Shown: positions 1 to 12,124, counted from the first letter of the stretch. The stretch: DNA of 64,000 bases from Dermanyssus gallinae (GCA_003439945.1 QVRM01006063.1:1-64000), one strand, 5' to 3'. The notes: generated by a model not told the origin, from the letters alone. A program made the numbers and translations.

Positions 1-775
1 GCGCGCATGCACGCACGCACGTTAAACGCCTAGTGCTGTTGCCTGGCCGTTTGCAGAAAACAAATGGTTACATCATTTGCACCTCGCACAACCATCCCCG
101 TTAGCCAGATTCACACGTCACACGCAATAGCAATCAAACAAGTGCAATAGACGTGTATCGCGTATTTCGTCTCCGCAACCGGGTTGCGCATCGCTGTTTC
201 CATCCGTTCACACCGATGTTGTTGCTGTTGTTGCTGCTGCTATTATTGTCGTTGTTGCTGTTATTTAGTCGACGCTGTTGTTGTCTGAGCTCACTCTGTT
301 CGGCATTCGTGCTCAACGTTTCTGGCTTTCGGATGCTGAAGGCGAGTCTCGCCCCTTACGTTGAATTTAAGAGTCGTTTACGTCCTCCGAATGCGCCTCG
401 TTCTACCGCTACAAGTCACTATGCGCACCACGGCAATTATTTGATGTATCATCAAGCGCCTTTATCTTCCACCTCTATATATGTATCTCTCGCGCTCTTT
501 CAGTCGGTCTCTCTCTCTCTCTCTCTCAGGATCTATCTCTCCGATAGTGGCTGTTGTAGTAGTTGTATAGTTTGGCCAAACCGGACAGATGTCACACAGA
601 ACGCGGAACAAGGAAGTCGGAAGATCGCGACTCGGTCAGAAAGCTGATGGTGAGAGCCGGGTGCGGTTCGTTTTGGTGAGTTTGGGCTTTTCTGCTTCGC
701 TTTCATAGTTTTCTACGTGTGTTCTTCCACCTCTTCGAACGAAATTGAACAACCACGGCCATCCATCTGTTTATT
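1..775. other. Unassigned sequence with short simple repeats
   Basis: No recognisable gene is seen. A TTG/CTG-rich stretch lies near 216-266 and a short CT run near 512-529. The open frames across it are low-complexity (leucine or asparagine runs from the triplet repeat) and show no conserved domain. Confidence 0.5.
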
Positions 776-887
<112 letters not shown>

Positions 888-942
888 TGGCGATAATCGA
901 GCGTGCCGATGCGGAATGTACTGCGGTGGCTCTGCCGCGCCC

Positions 943-1200
943 GTGTTGTTGTTGACGTTGTTGTTGCAACACAATTGTTAGCAGGGCTGGATCTTGTTGT
1001 TGTTGTTGTTGCTAGTACATAATAGTTTACGCAGCAGTTGTAGTAGTATTAATCTTAATGTCTTGTTGTTGTTGTTGCTGTTAACTAGCTTAGAATGTGT
1101 GTGTCTTGTTTTTTACGCTTGTTGTTGTTGCTGTTGATCAATATTTTTCGTATTAATAGTCGGGGCTATTGTTATTGTTGTTGTTGCTGTGGTGTCATCG
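943..1200. repeat. Interrupted (TTG)n triplet repeats
   Basis: Several TTG blocks are separated by 20-40 bases of ordinary sequence, all with TTG on the plus strand. The same polarity continues to 1672. Confidence 0.85.
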
Positions 1201-1544
1201 TCGTCATCGTCGTTTATTGTTCTGGTATTGTGGCATTTAGAGAATAGATTTGGGCGTTTGCGGTTGGCGTTTGATATTTAGGCACCCAAGGGTTTAGCGA
1301 ACGCTCGAAGTCAGCTTTGTTTGCGCGATCATTGAATCGTCGCATTCATCGAACACTGTTCGAACAGTATTTCTTGAGGCCTGGTGGTCGTGGTTGTGGT
1401 TCCGCGCCGCATCTTTTCCAGCTTGGAAAACAGCGCTTTCAAGATCGGTCCGCCCACCACCAACCAGAGAAGGGGACGGGAGAAAGAGGTAAAGGTTGCC
1501 CGCCTTGGTGAGCTTTCAGAGAAAGCCGAAGATTAGGCAGTGCT

Positions 1545-1672
1545 CGTTGTTGTTGCTGTTGTTGTTGTTCTCGTTATTGTTGTTGTTGTTGTTCTCGTTA
1601 TTGTTGTTGTTGTTCTGGTTATTGTTGTTGTTGTTCTGGTTATTGTTGTTGTTGTTCTTGTTGTTGTTGCCT
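1545..1672. repeat. (TTG)n with periodic TTCTCG/TTCTGG interruptions
   Basis: A long TTG array in which a TTC-type interruption recurs roughly every 20-25 bases, so it behaves like a higher-order repeat of a short unit rather than a pure triplet. Confidence 0.9.
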
Positions 1673-2744
1673 CGTTGATCAGACAGTCGAAACGCATTTA
1701 GGGGGTTTGTGAGCTCGGCCGACTGTCAGGCTGACTAGCTAGGTCGCTGCCCGTCAATCGGTGCCCCTATAGTAGACGTGAACACACGATGAACAAGAAG
1801 TAAATAAGACGCTCGACCGTGCGGTGTCGGGATCTTCTTTATTCCCAATGGGACACGAAGACGGGAAGATAGGATTAGATGAGGAGGGGCCTGGTCAGGT
1901 CGTCGGATCGGCGAACACACCGCAATGTCAGTGACTAGGCGGCGGCCAGATAGGCCACCCACTACACATTTTTGGGTGTCAATAACTGGCTAGAAAAAAA
2001 AAATTATAAACAAAACATTTTACAACTGCTAAGTCTATACGTAATGACCTTCCATAGACGCATGCTGGACATTTCCCCATCGGTTATCTATCGCTGTAAC
2101 GTTTTCGAGGATTCAGCAACCGAACGTCGGCGGTGATCTGTTTGTAAACAGAGTGTGTATAACGTCGTCTAACGTCTTCTACGGGTTTTCTGCTGCTCGT
2201 TTGCTCGCTGCCTTGACAGCCGTCAGGGTGGGTGCACAGCCGATTGTAAAGGACCTGGCTGTATATACTGTATGTAAGCCTTGTTTGCAACCCAAGTTGT
2301 CACCTCATTTTGCATTCATTTTTGGTTGCCGGTTTCAGACCAGTCAATCTTACCGGCCGTGCATACGTTTGCCGATCTAAACACCAACTTATATAACATT
2401 GCATACTCGTACAAGCTACGTCCCAGCCTATACAAAACGACCGGTATATGCCTCAGCAGTTATGGACACAGACGCGTCGCACCTGAAGCCCGAGTATATA
2501 TATATATATATATATACTTACGTATGTACGTACATACACAAAATCTGTAGCACTTGCGGCAACGCCATAGTTTCTATGAAGGTTACTTGGAAATTTGCCT
2601 TTTTGTACGAGACACTATATATATAGACCAGATTTGATTAATGTATACGTATATCAAGGTGTTGTGCATAATAATGGGATACAGACGCCATGCATCTGCT
2701 GTTTTAGTATAGCTATTCGCATAGACACGCGTAAAACTGATTAT

Positions 2745-2748
<4 letters not shown>
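1673..2748. other. Unassigned sequence
   Basis: No supported gene. A small TA tract occurs at 2495-2516. The open frames here are below 90 codons and show no recognisable domain. Confidence 0.4.

Positions 2749-2796
<48 letters not shown>
2749..2796. repeat. Compound (TA)n(GA)n microsatellite
   Basis: A TA run (2749-2780) passes directly into a GA run (2781-2796). Confidence 0.95.
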
Positions 2797-3097
2797 TAAA
2801 TAGATATGGGGAGTGGAAAAGATACATTAGGCTGCCAAAAGGAGAGAAAATGCACTATTAGGCATGATCGTAGCGTCTTCGTATCGGCAATCATAAATTG
2901 TAGCGCATCGAGGAGTGAAAGATTCGAAACTGGAGAATTTCGGGAATCGTTGTTGTTATTGCGGTTCTATTCGCTGATAGCGAGAGCAGATCGCGCGCGA
3001 TCGCTATTGAATCGCGTTTGGTCGTTTCGAAGCAGCCGCCGTACAGCGGCAACAGTGAATGAATAAACATTTTGTCGGCTGCGATGTGTTGGGACGC

Positions 3098-3212
<115 letters not shown>

Positions 3213-3477
3213 CGACGAACAACTGTAAACAGCAGAGAACAGAGGGCATTGCAAATCGTAGGATCAGCTATTGTCGACAATAGCATCACCATACCATGAT
3301 AGCAATTGACATAATTCAGCCGTCGGTTGATGGCATGTCTGTTACTTTGCGCTGGCGAAATGTACGCTCCATGTCCGCCCCGCGCTGGCCGCTCGTTGCT
3401 GAAAATGATTCATCGACATCATTACCAACTAAAGCTTTGGCTAAGTTCAGAAATGGCTCACGTCCCCCAGACAACGA

Positions 3478-3750
3478 CAGCAACAGCATCAACAACAGCG
3501 AGTACCGAACAATCGAAATCGAAATCGAAAAGGCCACAGAAATAGTAATTTCATTCAAAAGAAGAACAATAACAACGCGATTAACAACTACAGCAACAAC
3601 AATGGCCATGCTATTGCAACAATAGTAAAGTAGTACCAAAGCTAGAGACAACAAAGCAATAACAGAGCGCGTGACAACAACAACAACAACAACAACAACA
3701 ACATCACCATTAAACAACTCTATTGACAACAACAACAACAACAACAACGC
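3478..3750. repeat. Clustered (CAA)n triplet repeats
   Basis: CAA/ACA blocks at about 3478-3510, 3565-3605, 3676-3702 and 3725-3750. Here CAA is on the plus strand, opposite to the TTG polarity in the first 1.7 kb. The surrounding 3210-4016 shows no recognisable gene. Confidence 0.85.
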
Positions 3751-4011
3751 ATGAACTGTGCGTTCGTGGTAGTGAGATGAATGAATTTGCGTTCAAATTT
3801 ACGACGCATATTTTACTATGTATCGATTCGTTGCTTCATTTGTCGTGGGTCATCACTGCTGCCGCTTCGGCTATTAGTATTGTTGTGGGGTTTGTTATGC
3901 TGTGCCAACGAAGTCAACCCATAAATATGCTGCACTCATTGGACCTGTTGTTGCTAAAGTACGAGAGCGACGGGAAAACCTGGCCCACCCCAAGCGCACG
4001 TTATATGGTGT

Positions 4012-4016
<5 letters not shown>

Positions 4017-4054
<38 letters not shown>

Positions 4055-4070
4055 TGCATATATATATATA
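4017..4070. repeat. (TA)n microsatellite
   Basis: TA tract with a GATGCA interruption near 4052-4058. Confidence 0.95.
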
Positions 4071-5286
4071 GGCCGTGTAGACCGTAGGCGGCTCGCTGAG
4101 TAGTGCTCAGGTGAATGCTTCGACGGAATTCCACGCCGAAAGAAAACCCCGCCTTGCCTGTCGGGTCCTGGTTGCCGCTCGTGTCGGCGGAAACATATGT
4201 AGACATTGCGTTAGCTTTTGGCCGTCAGAGAAAAAAAAGCCCCGATCAGAAAGATCTGGGTCTGATCAGTTGATAGCTCGGCACATTGACCTCTCAATAC
4301 TTTCTGCTTGTCTCCGTATTTCATTTCTTGCTACTATAATGTTTGTACGAATGATGGTGACAACAACGATAATGGCTATGAATAAATGTGTTTAATAATC
4401 ATTATTAGTCTTTTTTTTTCCGTTTTTTTGTGAATCTGCCACAGTTTTTCAAGTGCTGCACAAATTCGCCTCCTCGCCTGTTCGAGTACGGTCGGCCGCA
4501 CGTGGTGATAGAGATACAGCGGCGGTGAACCGTAGCCACTCGCAGAAACAGCGAAATGTCTGTTAAGCAACAAAAGTAACAGGCATTCAATCAAATATAT
4601 AGGCAACGTCTTTTTCTTCTTCTTCTCGGCTTCCTACACGTCACGTATCGCGTTCCACGCAGGTGCAATTTGGAAACAAGTAGAATGCAAGAAATACGTC
4701 CGTGACGGTCAGGATCTCCGGATTCCTGACTGTGCCGATATTGGATTTTTGTTGTTGTTGTTGTCAGTCTTCCTACATCGACGAGACCTGGTCGCCGCAC
4801 GCATGCTCGCTGTTACAGTTTGTCATGTGTGCTTTTCTGCTAGTAGTAGCCGTACACTAGTACGTAATGCAGAATTTGTGTACATAGAGGGGCTGTGCTG
4901 GGCAAGATACGGGCGAGCTATATAATATCCTGGTCGTCTACGTCTGCACAGCGTCACATTCCTGAATCTCGTATAATATATTGTAATATGAATGAACGAT
5001 ATATAGAAAATACGATAATAAATTAATATATATATATATTTTTTTGAATCTGAATATATAACCCGTTGGCAAATTTGTTGAACGACGTTGTCCGTTACAC
5101 TTCTAGGCACTGTTTGTGTATAACCTATGCGTTGGTCGCCTGCCAGGCCCATTTTGCCGACGATTCTTCCACCGCCGCTCCAAACAAGAGATCACGGAGA
5201 CACAGTTGCATCCCATAGCAGAAGCTTCCCCGACTCAATGGGGATCATAACATACATATTGTTTGTTTTTCAAGGTGTTACATAAT
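4071..5286. other. Unassigned sequence
   Basis: No recognisable gene. A short TTG block lies near 4748-4765 and an AT-rich patch near 4970-5060. It abuts the 3' end of the minus-strand LINE remnant that follows. Confidence 0.4.
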
Positions 5287-6250
5287 TACAATACAATTGT
5301 ATACAATTTAAACACTTCAGCGACCGTCCCACCGGGCGAATAAGTGCAAAGACCGCAGATGCGTTTGGTAGCTCGCCACATGGTATTTAGCGCATATCTG
5401 CGAGCAGAACCGGCAACGGCATTGATCGCTAACTTGGTGAAATCCTTGAGTCGAACATACCAAGTGATGATAGCCATGCACAATGTACCTTGTGTACACG
5501 TGCCGGCTAGTGCATGCCATTCCATCCCAAAGCTCCCTGGCGGGGCACACATCCAACGGTGCTATCTCTGCCGAGGCTTCGGTCACTTTTACCTGCCACT
5601 CTAACAAAAATTGCTGAAGTGGTTCTGTAATAGGTGATCTTAGCCTGACTCTGATTGTTTTCACTGCTGGCCCGCAACCCGCTAGCAGGTACACGAAGCG
5701 GCTTTTTGCCGTCCGCGGTAAGCAAAGAACCCGCTTCATATATATTGTGAATCATCTCTTTAGCTGCGCAAAATATACCGCTGAAAGAAGGCTCCACACC
5801 CTGCCAAGGCTGTAGCTCAACATTGGCACAATCTTAAGCTCGAAAAGACGCACGGCCGCACTCAAGGACAGTCGTCGAGGGTCTCTCACCTCTGTGTGAA
5901 TAGAGGCAATAGCCACCCGACACATGTCGCCGATGTGCTGAGTAAAGGTCGTTCCCGTAAAGTGTAGTCTCAAATCCAAATACGGGAAGGAGTTCACAAA
6001 CTCCAGCGGTTGGCCACAACCGGGTATTACGCCTGCGGCAGCCAATCGACCCCACGGCAAAACTTCATGGCTTTCGTCTTCCGCGATTTATTTGAAGGCC
6101 CTTACGGTGAAGGTAACTTTCTACGTCGCCGACAATTTGACGAATGGCACCGCGGTCCCGGTGGGCCACTACTATGTCATCCGCATACATGACGACGACG
6201 GCGTTTCTAAACTCCTCCCGCACATGGCGGGCTAGGATGCGAATGGGGAT
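5287..6250 (-). pseudogene. LINE (non-LTR retrotransposon) reverse transcriptase remnant, copy 1
   Basis: This is the 3' half of a non-LTR retrotransposon polyprotein, read on the minus strand in several frames. From 5' to 3': an RT palm with a YADD box (codons over 6176-6187) in the context EEFRNAVVVMYADDIVV; a GLQIN segment, as expected about 30 residues after the box; a thumb-like stretch (VNSFPYLDLRL ... LSAAVRLFELKIVPMLSYSL) near 5800-6010; then a region with FVYLLAG and QQFLLEW near 5590-5700; and a cysteine/histidine cluster near 5390-5430 (CRFC ... YH) like the terminal zinc knuckle of many LINEs. The reading switches frame at least near 6062 and 5745, and the RT fingers and endonuclease are missing, so it is dead. 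The element shares wording with the copies at 27975 and 58690. I cannot name the clade with confidence; a CR1/Jockey-superfamily element is likely. Confidence 0.8.
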
Positions 6251-6982
6251 CATTGTAATACCGTAAAAACGCAATAAAAAGTAAATTAAACCAGCATTAT
6301 ATGAAACGTCACGTTTATGAAAGAAAATATAATTAAACAAGAATAAATTAAATATAAAACATCTCACCATATAAATAATTACAATTACACTAAACGACAA
6401 CAATATTGATAAAACAAAGAATAATATTGTAGTTAAAAAATTTAGTTTGCAAAGTTTATCGATCTAATCGCATATGTCCACTTCTCTCAATATTTAAGTT
6501 AGCCTGAAGGCAGACAAAAAAAGAAAAACGGAACAGGAAGAAGCAGCTGTGCAAACCAGCTAATTCTAGTCGATCGCATGCACGTCTGAGCTTTCTCAGC
6601 CACCTATCAAGGACGTCACGAATTCCCTGATAAAACAACGGCACTCAGAGTCACTTCGAGCCCCAGGAACAGATTATAATGAGACCAAGCAAGAAATCCC
6701 ATTGCTCGCAAGCGTGTTCTCTGCACACCCATCGAGTTTTCGGTCAAAAACACTGCCGCACACTAAGTTTTTTTTCAGTTTCAATCGGCTCGTTTCCTCA
6801 TATTCGCGAACCTTATGGATACCTTCGACGACGCCCCCCCCGGCAAGTCCCGGGAGCCGGGGGCTCCGTTCCAGTGGCCGCACATTGAGGGGGTGTCTCA
6901 GCGATGCCATTATGCGACCAACTTTAGAACTGCTAGGCAGTACGAGGACGACTCTAATGGATCTCTTTGCTGAACCCTGCTC

Positions 6983-7021
<39 letters not shown>

Positions 7022-7447
7022 GTGTTTGTGGCAAGGTATTCTTGCCTAGAGGCTGGGTCACACAGAGTATTCGTGCAAAAGGGGCAACGTTGCATGAGAT
7101 CCATGTGAGGTGGATCTCATATTTATACAGAAAACCACCTAAATATATATATATATATATATATACATATATGTACATACACAAACATCTACATATTATA
7201 TTTAGGTATTCGGTTGAACAACACAGACAAAGACAACGACACGGCAGAGCTTTGCCTCGGAAGACTGACGGTGTAATAATACGTAGGCATTTCGCACCGC
7301 CGTTGTGAGCCGTGAGAGCACCGCGTGTGGCTGTGGATAGTAGAGGTGGTTTTCCGCCCGGTTATACATACGCCGAGAGCAGGGACAGGCCACGACAAGT
7401 ACGACGGGAGATGCTACGCCATACGGCGTGCAGACAGGCAGGCGTCC
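6251..7447. other. Unassigned sequence with two TA tracts
   Basis: AT-rich from 6251 to about 6480, then mixed. TA tracts lie at 6988-7019 and 7143-7172. Open frames here (up to about 115 codons) show no domain. A weak LINE-like phrase on the minus strand near 6560-6620 may be upstream debris of copy 1, but I could not support it. Confidence 0.35.
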
Positions 7448-7798
7448 ATGATAGTCACAGACACGTGCAGTGAATGTGCCGCCGTGCACGCCGGCACCAA
7501 TGAGACAGTAGTAGTCGCGCGTGCCGGGCACGACGCCTACATCACCTACCGGCTCAGCGGCCGCGTCGTGCGAAAGACATTGCATCGAGAGACACCGCAC
7601 GAGCTCACGTCTCGCTGCAAGATTCCCCGTACATATGTAGATAGGCTGGCGCGTGTATTTGGACGGCGCGGAAAGCCAGGTGGACCTGCAACACCGTGCA
7701 AACATGGCCAGAACGCCGTTTCAGTCGCCGTGGCGTCTGTGGCCACAGCAGCAATGGCATACAGAAGCACAAGTAGGAGGGACAACAAAAAACCGTAG
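7448..7798 (+). CDS. Unrecognised open frame with coding-like composition
   Basis: From an ATG at 7448 the frame runs 116 codons to a TAG at 7796-7798, and it stays open upstream to about 7325. Unlike most open frames in this window it is not built from repeats. Codons over 7448-7620 favour purine first and C or G third (gcc, gtg, cac, ggc, acc, gac, tac), and the product has a balanced composition with Asp, Glu, Lys and four cysteines. I see no known domain, signal peptide or membrane segment. The minus strand is also open over 7202-7705, and purine-N-pyrimidine codons read as such on both strands, so the strand is uncertain. It may be a fragment of a gene, an exon or a piece of an unknown mobile element that ends just before the TA tract carrying the mariners. 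Confidence 0.25.
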   Translation: MIVTDTCSECAAVHAGTNETVVVARAGHDAYITYRLSGRVVRKTLHRETPHELTSRCKIPRTYVDRLARVFGRRGKPGGPATPCKHGQNAVSVAVASVATAAMAYRSTSRRDNKKP

Positions 7799-7900
7799 AC
7801 ACCATCTTAATGTTGTCGTGCTTGCACTAAAACGCTTGAAGGGGCGAGCGCCAGCGGTCCTGCTGATGACAATACAGCTAGTGTGCGGGTTACCACTCGC

Positions 7901-7935
7901 TATATATATATATATATATCTATTATATATATGTG

Positions 7936-7979
<44 letters not shown>
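7901..7979. repeat. (TA)n tract at left flank of the mariner
   Basis: TA repeat with a few TG interruptions. Its last TA (7978-7979) is the target-site dinucleotide of the mariner that begins at 7980. Confidence 0.95.
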
Positions 7980-7982
<3 letters not shown>

Positions 7983-8007
7983 GTAGTTCAACAAGTTCTT
8001 AAAATGA
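7980..8007 (+). repeat. Mariner left terminal inverted repeat
   Basis: 28 bases, identical to the reverse complement of 9237-9264. Confidence 0.95.
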
Positions 8008-8156
8008 GCTTTTCAGAATTTGAATTTTGGCGCGCTTTCACCGTTATTGGAAACAGCAGCTTTTCGACTGCCAGCAGTCAAAATATTATGGTGATTGGCC
8101 GTTGCGATTTCGTTTGATCGCTTTTCCCGTGCAACGTATCGGCGTGATTTTGAAAA

Positions 8157-9198
8157 ATGGAGAAAAAAGAGTTTCGAGTGGTTATCAAGCATTTTATTTC
8201 AAAGGTTGGAATGCGACCCAAGTGAAAACTGAGTTAGACGAGGTGTACGGTGACTCTGCGCCATGTTTTGCCACTGTTTCCAACTGGATTAATGAGTTAA
8301 AAAGAGGTCGCAGGAGCACCGGGATGAACTACGTTCAAAACGCCCAAAAACGGCAACTGATTAGGAAAACGTGGAACAGGTGCGAAAAATCGTTGCCGCA
8401 GATAAGCGAGTGAACATTAGGGAGATAGCGGAGGCCTTGGGGATCAGTTTGGGTAGTGTGCATTTCATCCTGCACGAAAACTTGAAGATGAAAAAGCTCA
8501 GAGCAAAATGGGTGCCGCATTTGCTCAACCAAGGCCAAAAAGACGCGCGTGTTTCCGCTTCACAGCGAAATTTGGCCAAGATGTCGAAAAATCCGTCGGA
8601 TTTTTGGCGCAGATTCGTGACCGTCGATGAAAGCTGGCATCACTACACTCCCGAGACCCAAGAAGCATCTCGTCAATGGTGTGCACCTGGTGAAGGACCT
8701 CCGAAGAGGGTGCGGACAACGGCATCGGCCGGAAAGATGATGGCTACGGTTTTTTGGGACCAAGGTGGAATAATTCTAGTCGACTACCTTGAGAGCGGTA
8801 AAACGATCACGGGAGAATATTATGCAAGACTGTTGGACTGCCTGAAGCAAGAACTCATCGTGAAACGGCCCGCTTTGCAGAAGAAGGTTGTCCTGTTTCA
8901 CCAGGACAATGCTCCCGCACACAAGTCGCGGCAAGCAACGGCAAAACTGGCCCAACTGAGGTTCGAACTTATTGAACAACCTTCCTATTCTCCAGACCTG
9001 GCCCCCTCTGATTATTTCCTCTTCGGACATTTGAAGAATAGTCTCGGTGGAAAGCGTTTTTCCAGCAATGAAGAGGTTAAGGCTGCTGTCAATGCCTATT
9101 TTCAGTCTAAAGACGCGGAATTCTACTCAAGAGGTATAAATGCTCTGAAATCTCGGTGGGAAAAGTGTATTGAGCTTCTCGGGGAGTATATCGAATAA
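8157..9198 (+). pseudogene. Mariner transposase, frameshifted
   Basis: The reading starts at ATG 8157 with MEKKEFRVVIKHF, typical of mariner transposase N-termini. It shifts frame near 8200 into YFKGWNATQVKTELDEVYGD (first helix-turn-helix), shifts again near 8320, meets a TAG at 8362-8364, and then stays open from 8365 to the TAA at 9196-9198. The long last frame carries the second DNA-binding region (GISLGSVHFIL), the WVPHLL linker motif and the catalytic core. The aspartates are at codons 8626 (VDESW), 8905 (HQDNAPAH) and 9010 (SPDLAPSD), with 34 residues between the last two. One residue appears to be missing in the WHHYTPE block compared with the usual mariner pattern. The joined length of about 345 codons is normal for the family. 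The transposase cuts and pastes the element at TA sites. This copy cannot make an intact protein. Confidence 0.92.
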
Positions 9199-9236
9199 GA
9201 AAAAATTAAAAACAAGATTTGGAAAATTCTTGATTT

Positions 9237-9432
<196 letters not shown>

Positions 9433-10738
9433 CAGGGTGCGTCAGCTAAATCTACACAAATTTTGGCGGGCTACCCAGCAAAGACGGAATGCGTTAATTT
9501 AGATCGGTTTGCGTTAGCAGACAGCCCACTCACAATAGAACAAGAACACATTGTCATCATGGACGGCCGCCGCAACATGGGTTCAGAATATGACCGAAGA
9601 GCAACCGTTATCCAATTGCTTCGTGCCGGACATCGACCAGCCGAGATCATCAACATTTCTGGATTTAAAAGAGCAACGGTCTACGGCATTGCCCGACGCT
9701 ACAGAGATGCAGAAGAGACAGGGCTAGGTGGTGCAACACCTGGAAGGAAGATTCACAACCGCCGACGAGAAGTGAGGACACCAAAAGTGATTAAAATGGT
9801 GCAAAACTGCGTTTTTAAGAATCCAAGTCTATCGATGCGCCGTTTAGCAATCAAATTCAATATGAGTGATTGTTCTATGCGTCGGATTATCAACGAAGAA
9901 CTGCGCGACAAGTCTTACACGTTTAAAGTCAGACAGATGTTGTCTCAGGCCGCGAAAAATAAGAGGATGACTTGCTGCCATCTCATCCTCACGTTTTTGA
10001 GACCCGAAATGGCGGGAGATTTTTGATTCTTCTCCGACGAAAAAATCTTAACCATTGGCCAAAAACATAACCCGAAAAATTACCGGTGGCTCGCAAAGAA
10101 CCCTGAGGATGTACCAATCGTGCATAGAACCAAACATCCTGCCAGTGTGCACGTCCTAAGTGTTGTGTCGAATGAAGGAGACGTGATGCCCCCACACTTT
10201 TTTAACAGACACGAAACCGTAACAAAGGAAGTGTATTTACGTGTTCTGCGAAGTGTGGTAAAACCATGGATTGATAGAGTGTCCAATGGAAGCAATATGT
10301 CTTTCAACAAGACGGCGCTCCCGCCCACACCAGTAATCTCGTCCAGGATTGGCTACGGGGCAACATGACGGCGTTCTGGGACAAAACGATATGGCCCCCT
10401 AGCAGTCCCGACTTGAATCCCCTAGACTTCTATGTATGGGGCGTTTTTGAGAAAGAGGCTAACAAGTCTCTACATGCAAACACAGAAGCGCTACGCAGAG
10501 CCACTGTCGAGTCGTTCAAGAATCTCAATCCGCTAACTTTGAAGAAGGCCTGCGGGCGCTTTCGCGCTAGAATTGGAAGTGCAATTGCCGCTGGTGGTGG
10601 CTACATTGAATAAAAATGTTCCTCAGGAGTGTACCTAACGGCACGTAAAAAAAAATTGACGGAAATATTTGTTTTCATTTAGATACAAATTGCGAAACGG
10701 GCGATAACGTTTAGTCTCGATTTAGCTGACGCACCCTG
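9433..10738 (+). mobile_element. maT-like (D,D37D) Tc1/mariner transposon, defective
   Basis: A 1306-base element whose ends share a 20-base inverted repeat, CAGGGTGCGTCAGCTAAATC, at 9433-9452 and in reverse at 10719-10738. TA flanks both ends (9431-9432, 10739-10740). It encodes a transposase distinct from that of the neighbouring mariner: the third catalytic aspartate lies 37 residues after the second, and the SPDLNPLD wording is that of maT/D37D elements. One stop and one frameshift inactivate it. Both elements read on the plus strand. Confidence 0.92.
9559..10613 (+). pseudogene. maT-like D,D37D transposase with premature stop and frameshift
   Basis: From the ATG at 9559 ([14 protein letters not shown]) the frame runs through a helix-turn-helix region ([14 protein letters not shown] ... 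[10 protein letters not shown]) and a basic linker to a TGA at 10024-10026. That TGA sits where tryptophan would fit, so a single TGG to TGA change is the likely cause. The same frame continues with FFSDEKILTI (catalytic Asp at 10036) to about 10290. A frameshift just before 10296 then gives YVFQQDGAPAHTS (Asp at 10311) and SPDLNPLDFYVW (Asp at 10425), ending at TAA 10611-10613. The spacing between the first and second aspartates, about 91 residues, is normal. With only two lesions this copy looks younger than the LINE fossils in the window. The joined length of about 351 codons suits the family. Confidence 0.9.
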
Positions 10739-10797
<59 letters not shown>

Positions 10798-10812
10798 GTA
10801 TATGTATATGTA

Positions 10813-10859
<47 letters not shown>
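10739..10859. repeat. (TA)n tract at right flank of the maT-like element
   Basis: About 120 bases of TA with TG interruptions. It begins immediately at the element's right end. Confidence 0.95.
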
Positions 10860-10861
<2 letters not shown>

Positions 10862-11582
10862 GTATCGCTTTTTTGTCGCCTTATATACTGAGAAAAAACA
10901 AAAGTGAAAAAGGGAGAAAGATCGAGAAAGAGGGAGTGTGAGGTGGGCACAGGGGGGCCGCGAGATTAGACGGGGATGCCAGATCACGGACAGGTGAGGC
11001 CGCTTCTTCTTTTGCGAGCTCCATCTACGCAGACCAGGTAGGTCCTGCGAACTCGCTTGCAGCGTGCGCATTACAGGTCTATGCAGTTGGGCCTATGTAG
11101 CAGCAGCAACAACAACAACAACAGCGGCGTAGATGACAACAGCGTTCTTTTACCGTAATCACCCACAGCCCCCCAGACTGCATCTTAAACAAGTACTTCA
11201 GAGAGAAGAGATTTTTTGTTTGTACTTTGGCTACATTTTCCCGGGATCCAATAGGGGTTGGCCCATTTGTGGACTTTTGTCTCTGGCTCTGTTCGAATAT
11301 CTTGCGAATTGTTTTATGTGGCTTTCTTTAAAACAACGCGCTGTCCGCGTGACAGCGTGGATGCGACGACCGAGCATAGAAGCCAAGTGCTGTCATCGCC
11401 GAAGCGAGTGTGTGCGTATCATCTCTTTCGAACACGTCGTTACATATACACTCGTGTTCAACCTAGAATTAAAAACATTTTTTAAGGAGGTTGTTTTTAA
11501 TTCTAGACTATCCTCCGTCCCCTACGGGCTTGGAACTCAACCTGAGGTATTTCTTCAAAGCACCGAGAGCCGGACATGTTAA
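10860..11582. other. Unassigned sequence
   Basis: A CAA/CAG block lies near 11100-11125. The frame open at 11133-11582 spans a perfect hairpin and shows no domain, so I do not call it a gene. Confidence 0.4.
11463..11506. repeat. Perfect 15-bp inverted repeat (hairpin)
   Basis: CTAGAATTAAAAACA at 11463-11477 pairs exactly with 11492-11506 across a 14-base loop. It is AT-rich. It could be a tiny foldback element, or chance stabilised by A and T runs. Confidence 0.8.
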
Positions 11583-11766
11583 GATATCTAGGGTTTCCCT
11601 AACAGTCCTTGTGGCAGCATGGCCGCTGACCCTCAGCGGTATGGTTAGTCATCTAATCTCAATGAGGATTGCTCAAAGAAAATTCGATCAACAACAGGGA
11701 TCGAACCGGGGACCGGTAGATGACAACCATGACTAGCGCACTAATCCCCTAGACCACGCCGCCACT
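11583..11766 (-). mobile_element. tRNA-derived SINE, family C, copy C1
   Basis: Read on the minus strand, the head has an A-box-like TGGTCTAGGGG and an exact B box GGTTCGATCCC about 45 bases later. A family-specific body follows (GATCGAATTTTCTTTGAGC) and a tail containing AGGACTGTTAGGGAAACCC. The box spacing and head are those of a tRNA of the Glu/Asp/Gly type, but the body shows it is a SINE and not a tRNA gene. The tail contains a 7-bp hairpin (CCGCTGA with TCAGCGG) in this copy. Confidence 0.88.
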
Positions 11767-12078
11767 CGTGTTCAACCTGCTCGAACATAAGAAAACCAAA
11801 AATCCAACCCGAGGCTCCCGCGATCGAACACATCAGAAGCTAGGGAAGTGTTTTTTCTAAGCGCCAGAGCCCTGGCAGATTTGAGGATGATTGTATGTCT
11901 AATAACGGAGAACATGCAGTGGTAATAGCAGTAGTTGCAGGAGTTATGCATTGTATTTGTTGAGGAGATAAATATGTGCGTGTTTGTGTATGTATTTATA
12001 TATATATATATATATATCGGAATAACTCTAAAAGTAGCAGTACGTGTTGAAATAAGTCCGATTTTGAACTTCTATAGT

Positions 12079-12080
<2 letters not shown>

Positions 12081-12122
<42 letters not shown>

Positions 12123-12124
12123 CA

